Source: an uncultured Chloroflexota bacterium
GTDB taxonomy: Bacteria > Chloroflexota > Dehalococcoidia > UBA3495
NCBI GenBank assembly: GCA_913052545.1
Contig: CAJXEF010000132.1
Span: forward strand, 1-5,865
DNA length: 5,865 nucleotides
Direction: 5' to 3'
The position numbers were made by a program, and so were the translations under genes. The notes beneath the pieces are model-generated. The model made no database searches. It was not told the origin of the DNA and worked only from the letters and a program-made list of their open reading frames with translations. This document shows, one piece after another, positions 1 through 5,865 of the stretch; within the stretch, counting starts at the first letter, position 1, and the number at the start of each line of letters is the position of its first letter.

Positions 1-159
1 AGGCTCTGGTCACTTTTAGAAACGTTAAAAGCCCGATTGTAGGCCTCCCTAATTTGAATCTCACTCAGTTGAGGGTCAAACGGCCGTTTAAATGAATTTA
101 GTTAGATACCGTATTGTCCGTTTGCACGAGTTTTCGGTATAAAGGGTTAATCCTGCTAG

Positions 160-1125
160 CTAGGGAGTTAAAATCACTTTGCCTTTGGTCCCCCTGTTGG
201 CTAAATGGTGGTGCGCTTTTGCTACCTCATGCATGGGAAGTACGCTATCAACTATTAATTTAGCCTTTCCTTCTATAATCATGGGGAAAAGTTTTGACAT
301 GGCTGTCTGATGGTCTAATGTTCCGACTGGTGAGCGCCCCATACTGAAACCTATGACTGTTCGGTTAGCTGAGGTGATGTCGGTTGATGTCAAATTAGCA
401 GGCACCCCGGAAGCGTTTCCATAGCTAATCAATGTTCCGTAGGATGACAGGCACCGCACACTTTTTTCCAGTACCTCGCCACCGACGCATTCCAGAACTA
501 GGTCTACTCCTTTTCCTTGGGTGATGGCGTCTATTTCTGATTCAAAATCTTGGTTGGTGTAATTTATTGTTATGTCTGATCCCAACGATTTGCTAAGGTC
601 CAATTTCTCTTGTGAAGATGCTGTTGTGATCACCCTGGCGCCCCACGATTTAGCTAGTTGCGTTGCGACAGTGCCGACTCCTGAAGCGCCGGCCTGAATT
701 AAGATTGTATGACCTTCCTGCATATTTCCCCGGGTCTTAAGAAGATGGTAAGCCGTCAAAAAGGTAATTGGCATTCCCCCTGCTTCTGTCGAGTCGAGTT
801 CGGCCGGGTAAGGGAACACAAAATTAGAATTTACCGCTACGTATTCAGCGTTTCCTTGGGGGCCCATTCCCATGGCTTTCTGGCCGATTTCTAACCCCAC
901 CACGTCGCTTCCCAATTCTACTATGGTTCCCGCAGCTTCTAATCCCAATGTGGACGGGAGATCGGGGCCAGGATAACCACCTTGTCGCCGCATCAAATCA
1001 GCGTAATTGACTCCGGCCGACTCAACTTGTATGAGAACCTGGTTAGCCCGAGGTTTGGGTCGGTCAATTTCCTCCCATTTTAATACGTCTAAATCACCAA
1101 ATTCGTGGATCCTTACAGCTTTCAT
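160..1125 (-). CDS. Zinc-free quinone oxidoreductase-type medium-chain dehydrogenase
   Basis: This is a 321-residue protein of the medium-chain dehydrogenase/reductase superfamily, quinone oxidoreductase branch, probably a soluble NADPH-dependent reductase of quinones, enones or enoyl thioesters. An N-terminal GroES-like domain covers roughly residues 1-120 and includes the branch signature AGVNYADLMRRQGGYP (37-52) and GLEAAG (61-66). The nucleotide-binding domain follows, with the glycine-rich loop AGASGVG at 145-151. The C-terminal GKVIL (315-319) is also typical. The Cys/His zinc ligands of alcohol dehydrogenases are absent, as expected for this branch, and the length is normal. The ATG start gives the usual MKAVRIHEFG opening; the upstream purine stretch (GAAAGAG) is only a moderate ribosome site. 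It lies 35 bases after the hydroxyacid dehydrogenase gene and is probably the last gene of a leftward three-gene operon. The substrate cannot be told from sequence; a crotonyl-CoA reductase-like role is less likely but not excluded. Confidence 0.9.
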   Translation of the reverse strand: MKAVRIHEFGDLDVLKWEEIDRPKPRANQVLIQVESAGVNYADLMRRQGGYPGPDLPSTLGLEAAGTIVELGSDVVGLEIGQKAMGMGPQGNAEYVAVNSNFVFPYPAELDSTEAGGMPITFLTAYHLLKTRGNMQEGHTILIQAGASGVGTVATQLAKSWGARVITTASSQEKLDLSKSLGSDITINYTNQDFESEIDAITQGKGVDLVLECVGGEVLEKSVRCLSSYGTLISYGNASGVPANLTSTDITSANRTVIGFSMGRSPVGTLDHQTAMSKLFPMIIEGKAKLIVDSVLPMHEVAKAHHHLANRGTKGKVILTP

Positions 1126-1160
1126 GACTCTTTCGCACCTGTGCTATAAAAAGATTTAAC

Positions 1161-2153
1161 CTATAGAGAGGTTCTCAATGCGGAGGATTCCAATACTTCG
1201 GGGTTAATAACCCGGATCGGTTCCCCTCCTAGATAACCATTGATGTTTTCGACAACTCCGCTATAAAAAGCTTGATACCCTTCTCTGGTGACGTATCCTA
1301 TATGTGGTGTGGAAAGTACATTGGTTAGTGTTAGCAAAGGATGATCTTTGTGGAGAGGTTCAACGTCAAAAGTATCTAATCCTGCACCTGCTATGGATCC
1401 ATCTTTTAGAGCTTGGACCAAGTCTGTTTCTACAACTATTGGTCCTCTGGAAATATTTATTAAATATGAGGTTGGTTTCATCATGTTGAGTTCCTGCAAT
1501 GTGACCAAACCCAGTGTTCTATCACTGAGCCTAACATGTATAGAGACTACGTCTGATTCTGTAAATAATGTGGTTTTATCGACTAATGTTGCGTTGCATT
1601 CATCAGCGCGCTCTTGAGTCAGATTTTGACTCCATGCAATCACCCTCATGTCAAAAGCATTGCCGACGCGTGCAACCAGCGATCCGATGTGCCCCAGACC
1701 GAGCAAGCCTAGTGTTTTCCCTTTCAAACCTACACCTACGGTAGATCCCCATATCCCATGCTTAGCAGCTTGGAATTCTTGGGGAATTTGGCGTAAAAGC
1801 CCAATAATCAACCCCCAGGTAAGTTCGGTAGGTCCTTCGCCTTGTCCTCCAGTACCAGAACATATAATTCCCAATTCAGTAGCGGCTACGGTATCAAATG
1901 ACGCGTTCCTGCCACCTGTTGTTATTAAAAGACGTAATTGAGGTAACCGCTCTAGTAATGAACGAGGGAAAGGTGTACGTTCCCTCATGCCCATGACGAT
2001 TTGAAAATCTCGTAGCCGTTCGACTAGTTGGTCTTCATTGTCTAGGTGGTCACTAAATCGTTCGATTTGAGTTCCAGCAGGCAAAATAGACCAATCGGCC
2101 ATTTCCTGAGATATACTCTGGTAGTCGTCTAATATTGCTATTTTCAAATTCAA
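1161..2153 (-). CDS. D-2-hydroxyacid dehydrogenase (NAD-dependent)
   Basis: This 330-residue cytoplasmic enzyme belongs to the D-isomer-specific 2-hydroxyacid dehydrogenase family, which interconverts 2-hydroxy and 2-oxo acids with NAD(P)H. The N-terminal substrate domain carries MRERTPFPRSLLERLP (56-71) and TTGGRNASFD (78-87), a pattern seen in uncharacterised members of the family. The nucleotide-binding domain has the GxGxxG loop GLGHIG at 152-157. The expected catalytic set is visible: Arg236 in ISRGPIV, Glu265 in DTFDVEPL and His284 in TPHIGY, so the enzyme should be active. Length is normal. The start is TTG: GGAG at 2158-2161 precedes TTG at 2151-2153 by four bases, and a second in-frame TTG two codons later (2145-2147, ten bases from GGAG) would give the more typical MKIAILDDY start. 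It sits 53 bases after the LLM-class oxidoreductase gene in the same direction. Phosphoglycerate, glyoxylate or other 2-hydroxyacid substrates cannot be separated by sequence alone; I favour a non-SerA catabolic role because no ACT domain is present. Confidence 0.92.
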   Translation of the reverse strand: MNLKIAILDDYQSISQEMADWSILPAGTQIERFSDHLDNEDQLVERLRDFQIVMGMRERTPFPRSLLERLPQLRLLITTGGRNASFDTVAATELGIICSGTGGQGEGPTELTWGLIIGLLRQIPQEFQAAKHGIWGSTVGVGLKGKTLGLLGLGHIGSLVARVGNAFDMRVIAWSQNLTQERADECNATLVDKTTLFTESDVVSIHVRLSDRTLGLVTLQELNMMKPTSYLINISRGPIVVETDLVQALKDGSIAGAGLDTFDVEPLHKDHPLLTLTNVLSTPHIGYVTREGYQAFYSGVVENINGYLGGEPIRVINPEVLESSALRTSL

Positions 2154-2206
2154 GAGTCTCCTGCTCTAGATTAAAGATTTCAACCAAGATGTAGTACCAA
2201 AAACTA

Positions 2207-3256
2207 TCATTTAAAACTTGGGATAACTTGGTGGGTCAGCATTTTGAGGCTGGACATGACTTGAGGCGCAGGGATCAACCCACCTGGATTTAATTCAGCA
2301 ACTATTCCGTTTAACCCTAAATCCTCTTCTAACCGTTTGAACCGCTCGACTAGTTGTTCTCCTGTACCGAAGGCAACTTTGGTTTCTAAAATTTGTTCGT
2401 AACTCAGAGCCTGTAACCTTTCAGCTCGATCATCGCGCAGTTCTGTCGAATTAATACCTGCTTGCCCAGAGGATTCCCTGTAAAGGGTTCCCATCCTACT
2501 AAAATAGCTGTATATACTGTCCCAAGGTTCGTCTATAGCCTGGGAATTTGTCGCACCCACATATACTGGGATCCGGAGAGTTACATCACCCTCTCCTTGA
2601 TGTCCTGCCTGCTTCCATGCAGAACGATATAGCTTTAAGTTTTCTTTAAGTTCTGGTATATCCATACCTCTTAAGCCTACGAAGATCGGCAGCCCTTGCT
2701 CCCCTACTTGAGGGAAAGTCTCGGCGGTTGTGGCGGCTATGCGGAATGGAGGATGGGGAATTTGGAACGGGCGAGGCGAAACTGTAGCGTCAGACACCTG
2801 ATAATATTTCCCTTTGTAGGAAAAAGCGTCACCTTGCCACGACTTTAGGATTATTTCAATAGCTTCTTGGAATCGCTCTCGACTTTCATCGTACGGTATC
2901 CCATATACGTCATAAGAGCGTGCGAACCCACTTCGCCCTATGCCAAACTCAAACCGACCTTCACTAATTTGATCTACTGTTGCCACTTCTTCAGCTATGC
3001 GAAGCGGATTGTTTAAAGGCAAAACGTATACCGCCATTCCTACTTTCATTCTTTTGGTTCGAGTAGCTATGGAACTAGCGATTGTAATAGGGGATGAAAG
3101 GACCGACCTATCAGGAGTGAAATGCAATTCGGCTAGCCAAGCTCCATCTAACCCCCACTCCTCCGCTGCATCCACCAGATTAAATCCTTCATGAAATGCT
3201 TCTTCGTGGCTTAACCCATCTCGCTTTTCGAATTGCATGAACATTCCGAAATACAT
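2207..3256 (-). CDS. LLM-class flavin-dependent oxidoreductase (luciferase-like monooxygenase)
   Basis: This 349-residue protein is a member of the bacterial luciferase-like family, a TIM-barrel group using FMN or coenzyme F420 to oxidise varied organic substrates. Recognisable segments are the first beta strand MYFGMFMQFE (1-10), DGAWLAELHF (37-46), the central PLNNPLRIAEE (80-90) followed by VDQISEGRFEFGIGRSG (94-110), and PHPPFRIAATT (167-177). These match the family core with no gap, and the length is normal. The ATG start is supported by GGAG at 3264-3267 on this strand. It is the first gene of the leftward operon, next to a divergent promoter region containing a nested inverted repeat. 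If it uses reduced FMN, a partner flavin reductase would be needed and none is visible here. An F420-dependent dehydrogenase is the main alternative. The substrate is unknown; expansions of this family in SAR202 Chloroflexota have been linked by others to oxidation of resistant organic matter, which is context and not proof for this copy. Confidence 0.92.
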   Translation of the reverse strand: MYFGMFMQFEKRDGLSHEEAFHEGFNLVDAAEEWGLDGAWLAELHFTPDRSVLSSPITIASSIATRTKRMKVGMAVYVLPLNNPLRIAEEVATVDQISEGRFEFGIGRSGFARSYDVYGIPYDESRERFQEAIEIILKSWQGDAFSYKGKYYQVSDATVSPRPFQIPHPPFRIAATTAETFPQVGEQGLPIFVGLRGMDIPELKENLKLYRSAWKQAGHQGEGDVTLRIPVYVGATNSQAIDEPWDSIYSYFSRMGTLYRESSGQAGINSTELRDDRAERLQALSYEQILETKVAFGTGEQLVERFKRLEEDLGLNGIVAELNPGGLIPAPQVMSSLKMLTHQVIPSFK

Positions 3257-3273
3257 TGATTATCTCCATTTTG

Positions 3274-3303
3274 ACTTTAGGCCAATTGAGTTTCAGGTGT
3301 GAA
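3274..3303 (-). promoter_or_regulatory. Weak candidate promoter for the leftward operon
   Basis: Read on the minus strand, TTCACA (3298-3303) is one mismatch from a -35 box and TAAAGT (3274-3279) is two mismatches from a -10 box, with an 18-base spacer. The elements overlap the nested inverted repeat, so a protein bound there would block it. Transcription would begin only about ten bases before the start codon, inside or just upstream of the GGAG ribosome site, which is tight and lowers confidence. Confidence 0.22.
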
Positions 3304-3320
3304 ACTTGACGCTCAATTGG
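3282..3320. promoter_or_regulatory. Nested inverted repeat, candidate shared operator in divergent promoter region
   Basis: The outer arms CCAATTGAG (3282-3290) and CTCAATTGG (3312-3320) are perfect inverted copies, each containing the palindrome CAATTG, with centres 30 bases apart, close to three helical turns. Between them lies a second repeat, AGTTTCA (3289-3295) and TGAAACT (3300-3306), separated by GGTG. It sits in the 161 bases between the divergent LLM oxidoreductase and lhgO genes, where a common regulator would act on both. No run of T follows on either side, so a terminator is unlikely. No regulator gene lies in the window, so the binding protein is unknown. Confidence 0.5.
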
Positions 3321-3417
3321 TCCAGTATACACCTTAGGTTGTTATACGGATTTACACTGTGCATACCCGGTGTTAACATAATCGGCAAAATTGGTCTTGT
3401 ATAAATAAAGGTGGGTA

Positions 3418-4638
3418 ATGGATTCAAATTTTTGTGATGTATTAATCATAGGCGGAGGCATAATAGGCCTTTCGACTGCCATGCAATTGCTAGATAAATA
3501 TGGTGCTAATTTAAAGGTTTCGGTGGTGGAAAAAGAAAATGAATTAGCCATACACCAAACTGGTCATAATAGTGGGGTTATACATTCGGGCATATATTAT
3601 CGACCTGGTTCACAAAAAGCGGGGTTTTGTGTCGGAGGAGCTCAAAAGCTTCGAGAGTTTTGTAACGCGCATGAAATTGAATTTGATCAATGCGGTAAGA
3701 CTATAGTAGCAACCGATGAATCTGAATTGGACAGACTGGATATTTTGTACCAAAGAGGTGTGGACAATGGCGTGCAGGGGCTAGAAATAATCGATGCTGA
3801 TCGATTGAAAGAGATTGAACCGTATGTCAAAGGCGTACGAGCTCTATGGGCTCCTCAGACAGGGATTATTGATTACGTTAAGGTAGCATCGGCATATGCT
3901 GTTCAATTCCAACAGAATGGTGGGGAAATTTATACCGGCTCAGCCGTGAAAGCTATAAATGTATCAAATAACGGGGTTAACGTTACAACCAGTAAAGGTG
4001 TCATTAGCGCGAAACATTTTATTAATTGCGCGGGTCTTTACGCTGACCGAATAGCTGAGATGGCAGGAGAGTTAAGTGACTTGCGGATTATTCCATTTCG
4101 TGGCGAGTATTACACTTTAAGACCAGAGAGCCAGCACATGGTTAAGGGGCTGATATATCCCGTTCCGGATCCTGCATTCCCATTTTTGGGGGTTCATTTT
4201 ACACGGAACATCCATGGGCACGTTGAGGCAGGACCTAATGCTGTACTGGCATGGTCGCGTGAAGGCTACCAGAAAAGCAAGATCAGTATTGGGGAGAGCT
4301 GGGGAACTATAAGCTACCCAGGATTTTGGAAAATGTCTGCGAAACATTGGAAGACCGGTATTTCTGAAATGCATAGATCTTATAATAAATCGGTATTTGT
4401 GAGAGACCTTCAAAAACTGATCCCGGATATCAAATCAGAGGATCTCGCTGCAGGTGGCGCTGGTGTCAGGGCTCAGGCGGTTGCCAAAAATGGAGCTTTA
4501 TTGGATGATTTCAATATCGTTCAGGGCCGTACAGCTATTCATGTATTGAATGCGCCTTCTCCCGGTGCTACTTCGTCATTAGCGATAGGGGAACATATCG
4601 TTGGGCTAGCCGACAAGGCGTTTGGGCTCTCCGATTAA
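3418..4638 (+). CDS. lhgO: L-2-hydroxyglutarate oxidase
   Basis: This 406-residue FAD enzyme of the DAO/GlpD-like family oxidises L-2-hydroxyglutarate to 2-oxoglutarate and in bacteria such as Escherichia coli passes electrons to the membrane quinone pool. The N-terminal dinucleotide-binding loop is GGGIIG (12-17) with the acidic VVEKE (36-40) ending the second strand, where the FAD ribose is bound. Family-specific segments are HQTGHNSGVIHSGIYY (46-61), PFRGEYY (226-232), the block PDPAFPFLGVHFTR (250-263) and the C-terminal SPGATSSLAIG (381-391) that closes over the flavin. Length is normal for LhgO. There is no signal peptide or membrane helix, so membrane attachment would be peripheral. 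The ATG start has AAGGTGG (3408-3414) at a good distance. It is transcribed away from the leftward operon and ends 136 bases before the hotdog genes, with no clear terminator between. A related 2-hydroxyacid or aminomethyl substrate is possible, but the motif match to LhgO is strong. Confidence 0.92.
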   Translation: MDSNFCDVLIIGGGIIGLSTAMQLLDKYGANLKVSVVEKENELAIHQTGHNSGVIHSGIYYRPGSQKAGFCVGGAQKLREFCNAHEIEFDQCGKTIVATDESELDRLDILYQRGVDNGVQGLEIIDADRLKEIEPYVKGVRALWAPQTGIIDYVKVASAYAVQFQQNGGEIYTGSAVKAINVSNNGVNVTTSKGVISAKHFINCAGLYADRIAEMAGELSDLRIIPFRGEYYTLRPESQHMVKGLIYPVPDPAFPFLGVHFTRNIHGHVEAGPNAVLAWSREGYQKSKISIGESWGTISYPGFWKMSAKHWKTGISEMHRSYNKSVFVRDLQKLIPDIKSEDLAAGGAGVRAQAVAKNGALLDDFNIVQGRTAIHVLNAPSPGATSSLAIGEHIVGLADKAFGLSD

Positions 4639-4712
4639 ATAAACTTTCTTTCGCAGATTTTGAGTAAGCAATTTTATATTAAAACCTGTTACATACCGTA
4701 ATTAAATCAACC

Positions 4713-4739
4713 TTGAGTGGATATGCAGACTGATAGAAT
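4713..4739 (+). promoter_or_regulatory. Weak candidate promoter before the hotdog genes
   Basis: TTGAGT (4713-4718) and TAGAAT (4734-4739, one mismatch from TATAAT) are separated by 15 bases, shorter than the usual 16-18. If used, transcription would start near 4746, leaving a leader of about 30 bases before the ATG at 4775 and only a few bases before the alternative TTG at 4751, which favours the ATG. The call rests on the hexamers alone. Confidence 0.22.
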
Positions 4740-4774
4740 GGTTCAAAATATTGGGTATTATTAACCTGTTTGCA

Positions 4775-5164
4775 ATGAGCACATGCGAAAACCAGATTAA
4801 TTTGGGAACGTGGGAACTTACCGAGAGTTGGTTCAATAAATACTTGATTTCAGTAGGTGACACTAGCCCGGAATATGTTGAATGTAGAATAGTACCCGCT
4901 ATAGCGATCAGCGCTCTCGTGATCGGAGCGCTTTTAAAGAGGTTAAAACTGCCTAGTGGCACCATCCATTCTCTTCAAGATATCGATACTATTGTCCCCG
5001 TAAATATAGGAGAGTCGCTCACCGGTAATGCTGAGATAAGTCAAACGAGACGAAGGGGAGAGTTGAAATTCATTACTGTGATCTATAGTGTGAATAATGC
5101 GGATGGCGAAGAGGTACAGGTGGGTAGAAGTACTGTTTTAGTGCCTCAAGAGTCTGTAAATTGA
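4775..5164 (+). CDS. HadA-like hotdog protein, probable non-catalytic half of a split hydroxyacyl dehydratase
   Basis: From the ATG this is a 129-residue protein resembling the N-terminal MaoC-like/FAS1 dehydratase hotdog domain, as in mycobacterial HadA. The visible features are the start of the domain WFNKYLISVGDTSPEY (19-34), the alanine-rich central helix AIAISALVIGALLKRL (42-57), and the TIHSLQDIDTIVPVNIGES segment (63-81) that matches the usual hot-dog strand followed by a P-x-x-x-G-E/D turn. In catalytic MaoC domains the segment near residue 29 reads D-x4-H; here Asp29 is kept but Tyr34 stands at the His position, so this subunit is probably not catalytic alone. An in-frame TTG at 4751 would add eight residues; neither start has a clear ribosome site, and I prefer the ATG because the added residues are not domain-like. 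Its stop overlaps the start of the next hotdog gene, suggesting coupled translation and a heterodimer. Alternative: a thioesterase-like hotdog subunit of other metabolism. Confidence 0.8.
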   Translation: MSTCENQINLGTWELTESWFNKYLISVGDTSPEYVECRIVPAIAISALVIGALLKRLKLPSGTIHSLQDIDTIVPVNIGESLTGNAEISQTRRRGELKFITVIYSVNNADGEEVQVGRSTVLVPQESVN

Positions 5165-5598
5165 ATAACCGATATTTGGACTCAGGCGATGCTCTTAACG
5201 TTGGATACGTTTTCCCCAGCATGTTCAAATCTGTTAAACGTGAACAGCTGATTCAATATAGTGAGGCCTCCGGAGATAATAACCCACTTCATCTAAATGA
5301 TGATTTTGCAAAGACTACGCAGTTCGGAGGTATTATAGCTCATGGGATGCTTACCTTGGCATTCGTATCTGAATTACTGGTAAGAATTTTCGGAGCTGAT
5401 TGGCTGAGAAGTGGGTGTCTGAAGGTACGCTTTAAAGGAGCTGCTTATTTGGGGGATACGTTGGTTGTAAGTGGAAAAGTAGACCAACTAGAGTCCGTAT
5501 ATGAGGATGTTAACCTGGTTTGTTCTGTTAAAGTTTGTAAGAGCGAGCAAGACATAGAAATATTGAATGGGACTGCAAGATTAACCATGAGGGGATAG
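5161..5598 (+). CDS. MaoC-like (R)-3-hydroxyacyl dehydratase/hydratase, HadB-like catalytic subunit
   Basis: This 145-residue single hotdog protein is of the MaoC (R)-specific enoyl hydratase type, which reversibly dehydrates (R)-3-hydroxyacyl thioesters to trans-2-enoyl thioesters. The hydratase motif YSEASGDNNPLH (33-44) contains the catalytic dyad, Asp39 and His44, and is followed by FGGIIAHGML (55-64), which forms the active-site helix. The length is typical of stand-alone MaoC proteins such as PhaJ and HadB. The TTG start overlaps the stop of the upstream hotdog gene as TTGA. A later ATG at 5221 is rejected because it would remove ALNVGYVFP (11-19), matching the conserved first strand; a TTG at 5176 remains possible. 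The tight coupling with a His-less partner and the plsX gene downstream suggest a fatty-acid-synthesis dehydratase acting on acyl-ACP. A CoA-linked hydratase in polyester or beta-oxidation metabolism is the alternative. Confidence 0.9.
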   Translation: MNNRYLDSGDALNVGYVFPSMFKSVKREQLIQYSEASGDNNPLHLNDDFAKTTQFGGIIAHGMLTLAFVSELLVRIFGADWLRSGCLKVRFKGAAYLGDTLVVSGKVDQLESVYEDVNLVCSVKVCKSEQDIEILNGTARLTMRG

Positions 5599-5609
5599 GA
5601 ATATCAAAG

Positions 5610-5629
5610 ACTTCAACATTTTTTGAAGT
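5610..5629. repeat. Short inverted repeat between the dehydratase gene and plsX
   Basis: ACTTCAA (5610-5616) and TTGAAGT (5623-5629) form a perfect 7-base inverted repeat around the 6-base loop CATTTT. The stem is AT-rich and has no T run after it, so it is a poor terminator; it may be an operator or a weak mRNA hairpin in the 66-base gap before plsX. It does not match the FapR operator known from Bacillus. Confidence 0.4.
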
Positions 5630-5664
5630 TGTTAATCCTTGGATGAAGGGTATGAGAGAGAAAT

Positions 5665-5865
5665 ATGCAGAAAAAGATTAATGACACGCCGATTAGGATA
5701 GTTTTAGATGCTATGGGAGGTGATTTTGGGCCTTCTGAAACCGTAAAAGGAGCAGTCCAGGCCTTAAATAGCCATAATGTAGAAATTGTTCTGGTGGGTG
5801 ATCAGCAGGAAATTGAATTAGAACTCGCTAAGTACAAACCTGATTTAACAGCTATCAAGGTAGTA
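5665..5865 (+). CDS. plsX: Phosphate acyltransferase PlsX, N-terminal part (runs off window)
   Basis: The first 67 residues of PlsX are present; the rest lies beyond the window end, the full family length being about 330-350. PlsX converts acyl-ACP and phosphate to acyl-phosphate, the donor for PlsY in the first step of bacterial phospholipid synthesis, acting as a peripheral protein at the inner face of the membrane. The diagnostic N-terminal segment is IVLDAMGGDFGPSETVKGA (12-30), followed by the second strand VEIVLVGD (39-46). The family usually reads DAMGGDxAP; Gly22 replaces Ala here, a mild variation. The ATG is fixed by an in-frame stop at 5653-5655 and is preceded by GAGAG at 5656-5660. 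It begins 66 bases after the HadB-like gene in the same direction, with a short inverted repeat between, so it is probably cotranscribed or has its own control point. Fatty-acid synthesis genes such as fabD, fabG and acpP commonly follow plsX and may lie downstream. Confidence 0.93.
   Translation, partial: MQKKINDTPIRIVLDAMGGDFGPSETVKGAVQALNSHNVEIVLVGDQQEIELELAKYKPDLTAIKVV

Noticed and set aside
3..95. An open frame on the plus strand from the window edge to a TGA at 93-95, possibly the end of a gene from outside the window; the minus strand is also open over much of this stretch.
   Set aside because: About 30 codons with no recognisable motif, and the opposite strand looks equally protein-like but has no ATG, GTG or TTG start. 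Sequence to the left is needed to decide.
106..140. Inverted repeat ATACCG/CGGTAT downstream of the quinone oxidoreductase gene, as a possible terminator.
   Set aside because: Only six bases per arm with a 23-base loop and no adjacent T run on the transcribed strand; weak as a terminator.
1304..1941. Plus-strand open frames inside the hydroxyacid dehydrogenase gene.
   Set aside because: They overlap a minus-strand gene with intact catalytic motifs, and their translations show no family features.
3342..3551. Minus-strand open frame across the lhgO start region.
   Set aside because: It overlaps the N-terminal FAD-binding segment of lhgO, and its translation has no domain-like pattern.
4117..4413. 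Minus-strand open frame of 98 codons inside lhgO.
   Set aside because: The plus strand encodes conserved LhgO motifs here; the reverse frame is a shadow.
4738..4764. Eight-codon open frame starting at an ATG just before the HadA-like gene, as a possible leader peptide.
   Set aside because: No ribosome site, no run of regulatory codons and no attenuator hairpin after it.
5643..5681. Twelve-codon open frame overlapping the start of plsX.
   Set aside because: Out of frame with plsX, no ribosome site of its own, and too short to judge; plsX has a clear start at 5665.

Overview
The window holds six complete protein genes and the start of a seventh, all of bacterial metabolic type. By eye the base composition is slightly AT-rich. 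I see no RNA genes, mobile elements, CRISPR arrays or phage genes. The gene types (a luciferase-like flavin monooxygenase, a D-2-hydroxyacid dehydrogenase and an L-2-hydroxyglutarate oxidase beside a fatty-acid-synthesis locus) would suit an uncultured marine member of the Chloroflexota such as the SAR202 group. That placement is an inference from known gene-family expansions in the group; no taxonomic marker is present.

Left part (1-3256): three genes run leftward with gaps of 53 and 35 bases, so they probably form one operon. In transcription order they are an LLM-class flavin-dependent oxidoreductase (2207-3256), a D-2-hydroxyacid dehydrogenase with its catalytic Arg/Glu/His set intact (1161-2153), and a zinc-free quinone-oxidoreductase-type dehydrogenase (160-1125). 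The first 159 bases carry no gene I can support.

Middle (3257-4638): a 161-base divergent intergenic region separates that operon from a rightward L-2-hydroxyglutarate oxidase gene (lhgO). It contains a perfect 9-base inverted repeat (CCAATTGAG/CTCAATTGG) enclosing a second 7-base inverted repeat, a good candidate for a shared operator. The four genes may form an oxidative module for 2-hydroxyacids and related compounds: lhgO would feed 2-oxoglutarate into central metabolism and reduced equivalents into the quinone pool, while the leftward enzymes are NAD(P)- or flavin-dependent. The actual substrates cannot be read from the sequence.

Right part (4639-5865): two small hotdog-fold genes overlap by four bases (TTGA) and are followed by plsX, which runs off the window. 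The first hotdog protein has Tyr where the catalytic His is expected; the second keeps the Asp/His dyad. The pair resembles the split dehydratase HadA/HadB of mycobacterial type II fatty acid synthesis, and plsX (acyl-phosphate synthesis from acyl-ACP) fits a fatty acid/phospholipid locus. Most of the window is ordinary metabolism; the most notable points are the split dehydratase beside plsX and the nested inverted repeat in the divergent promoter region.
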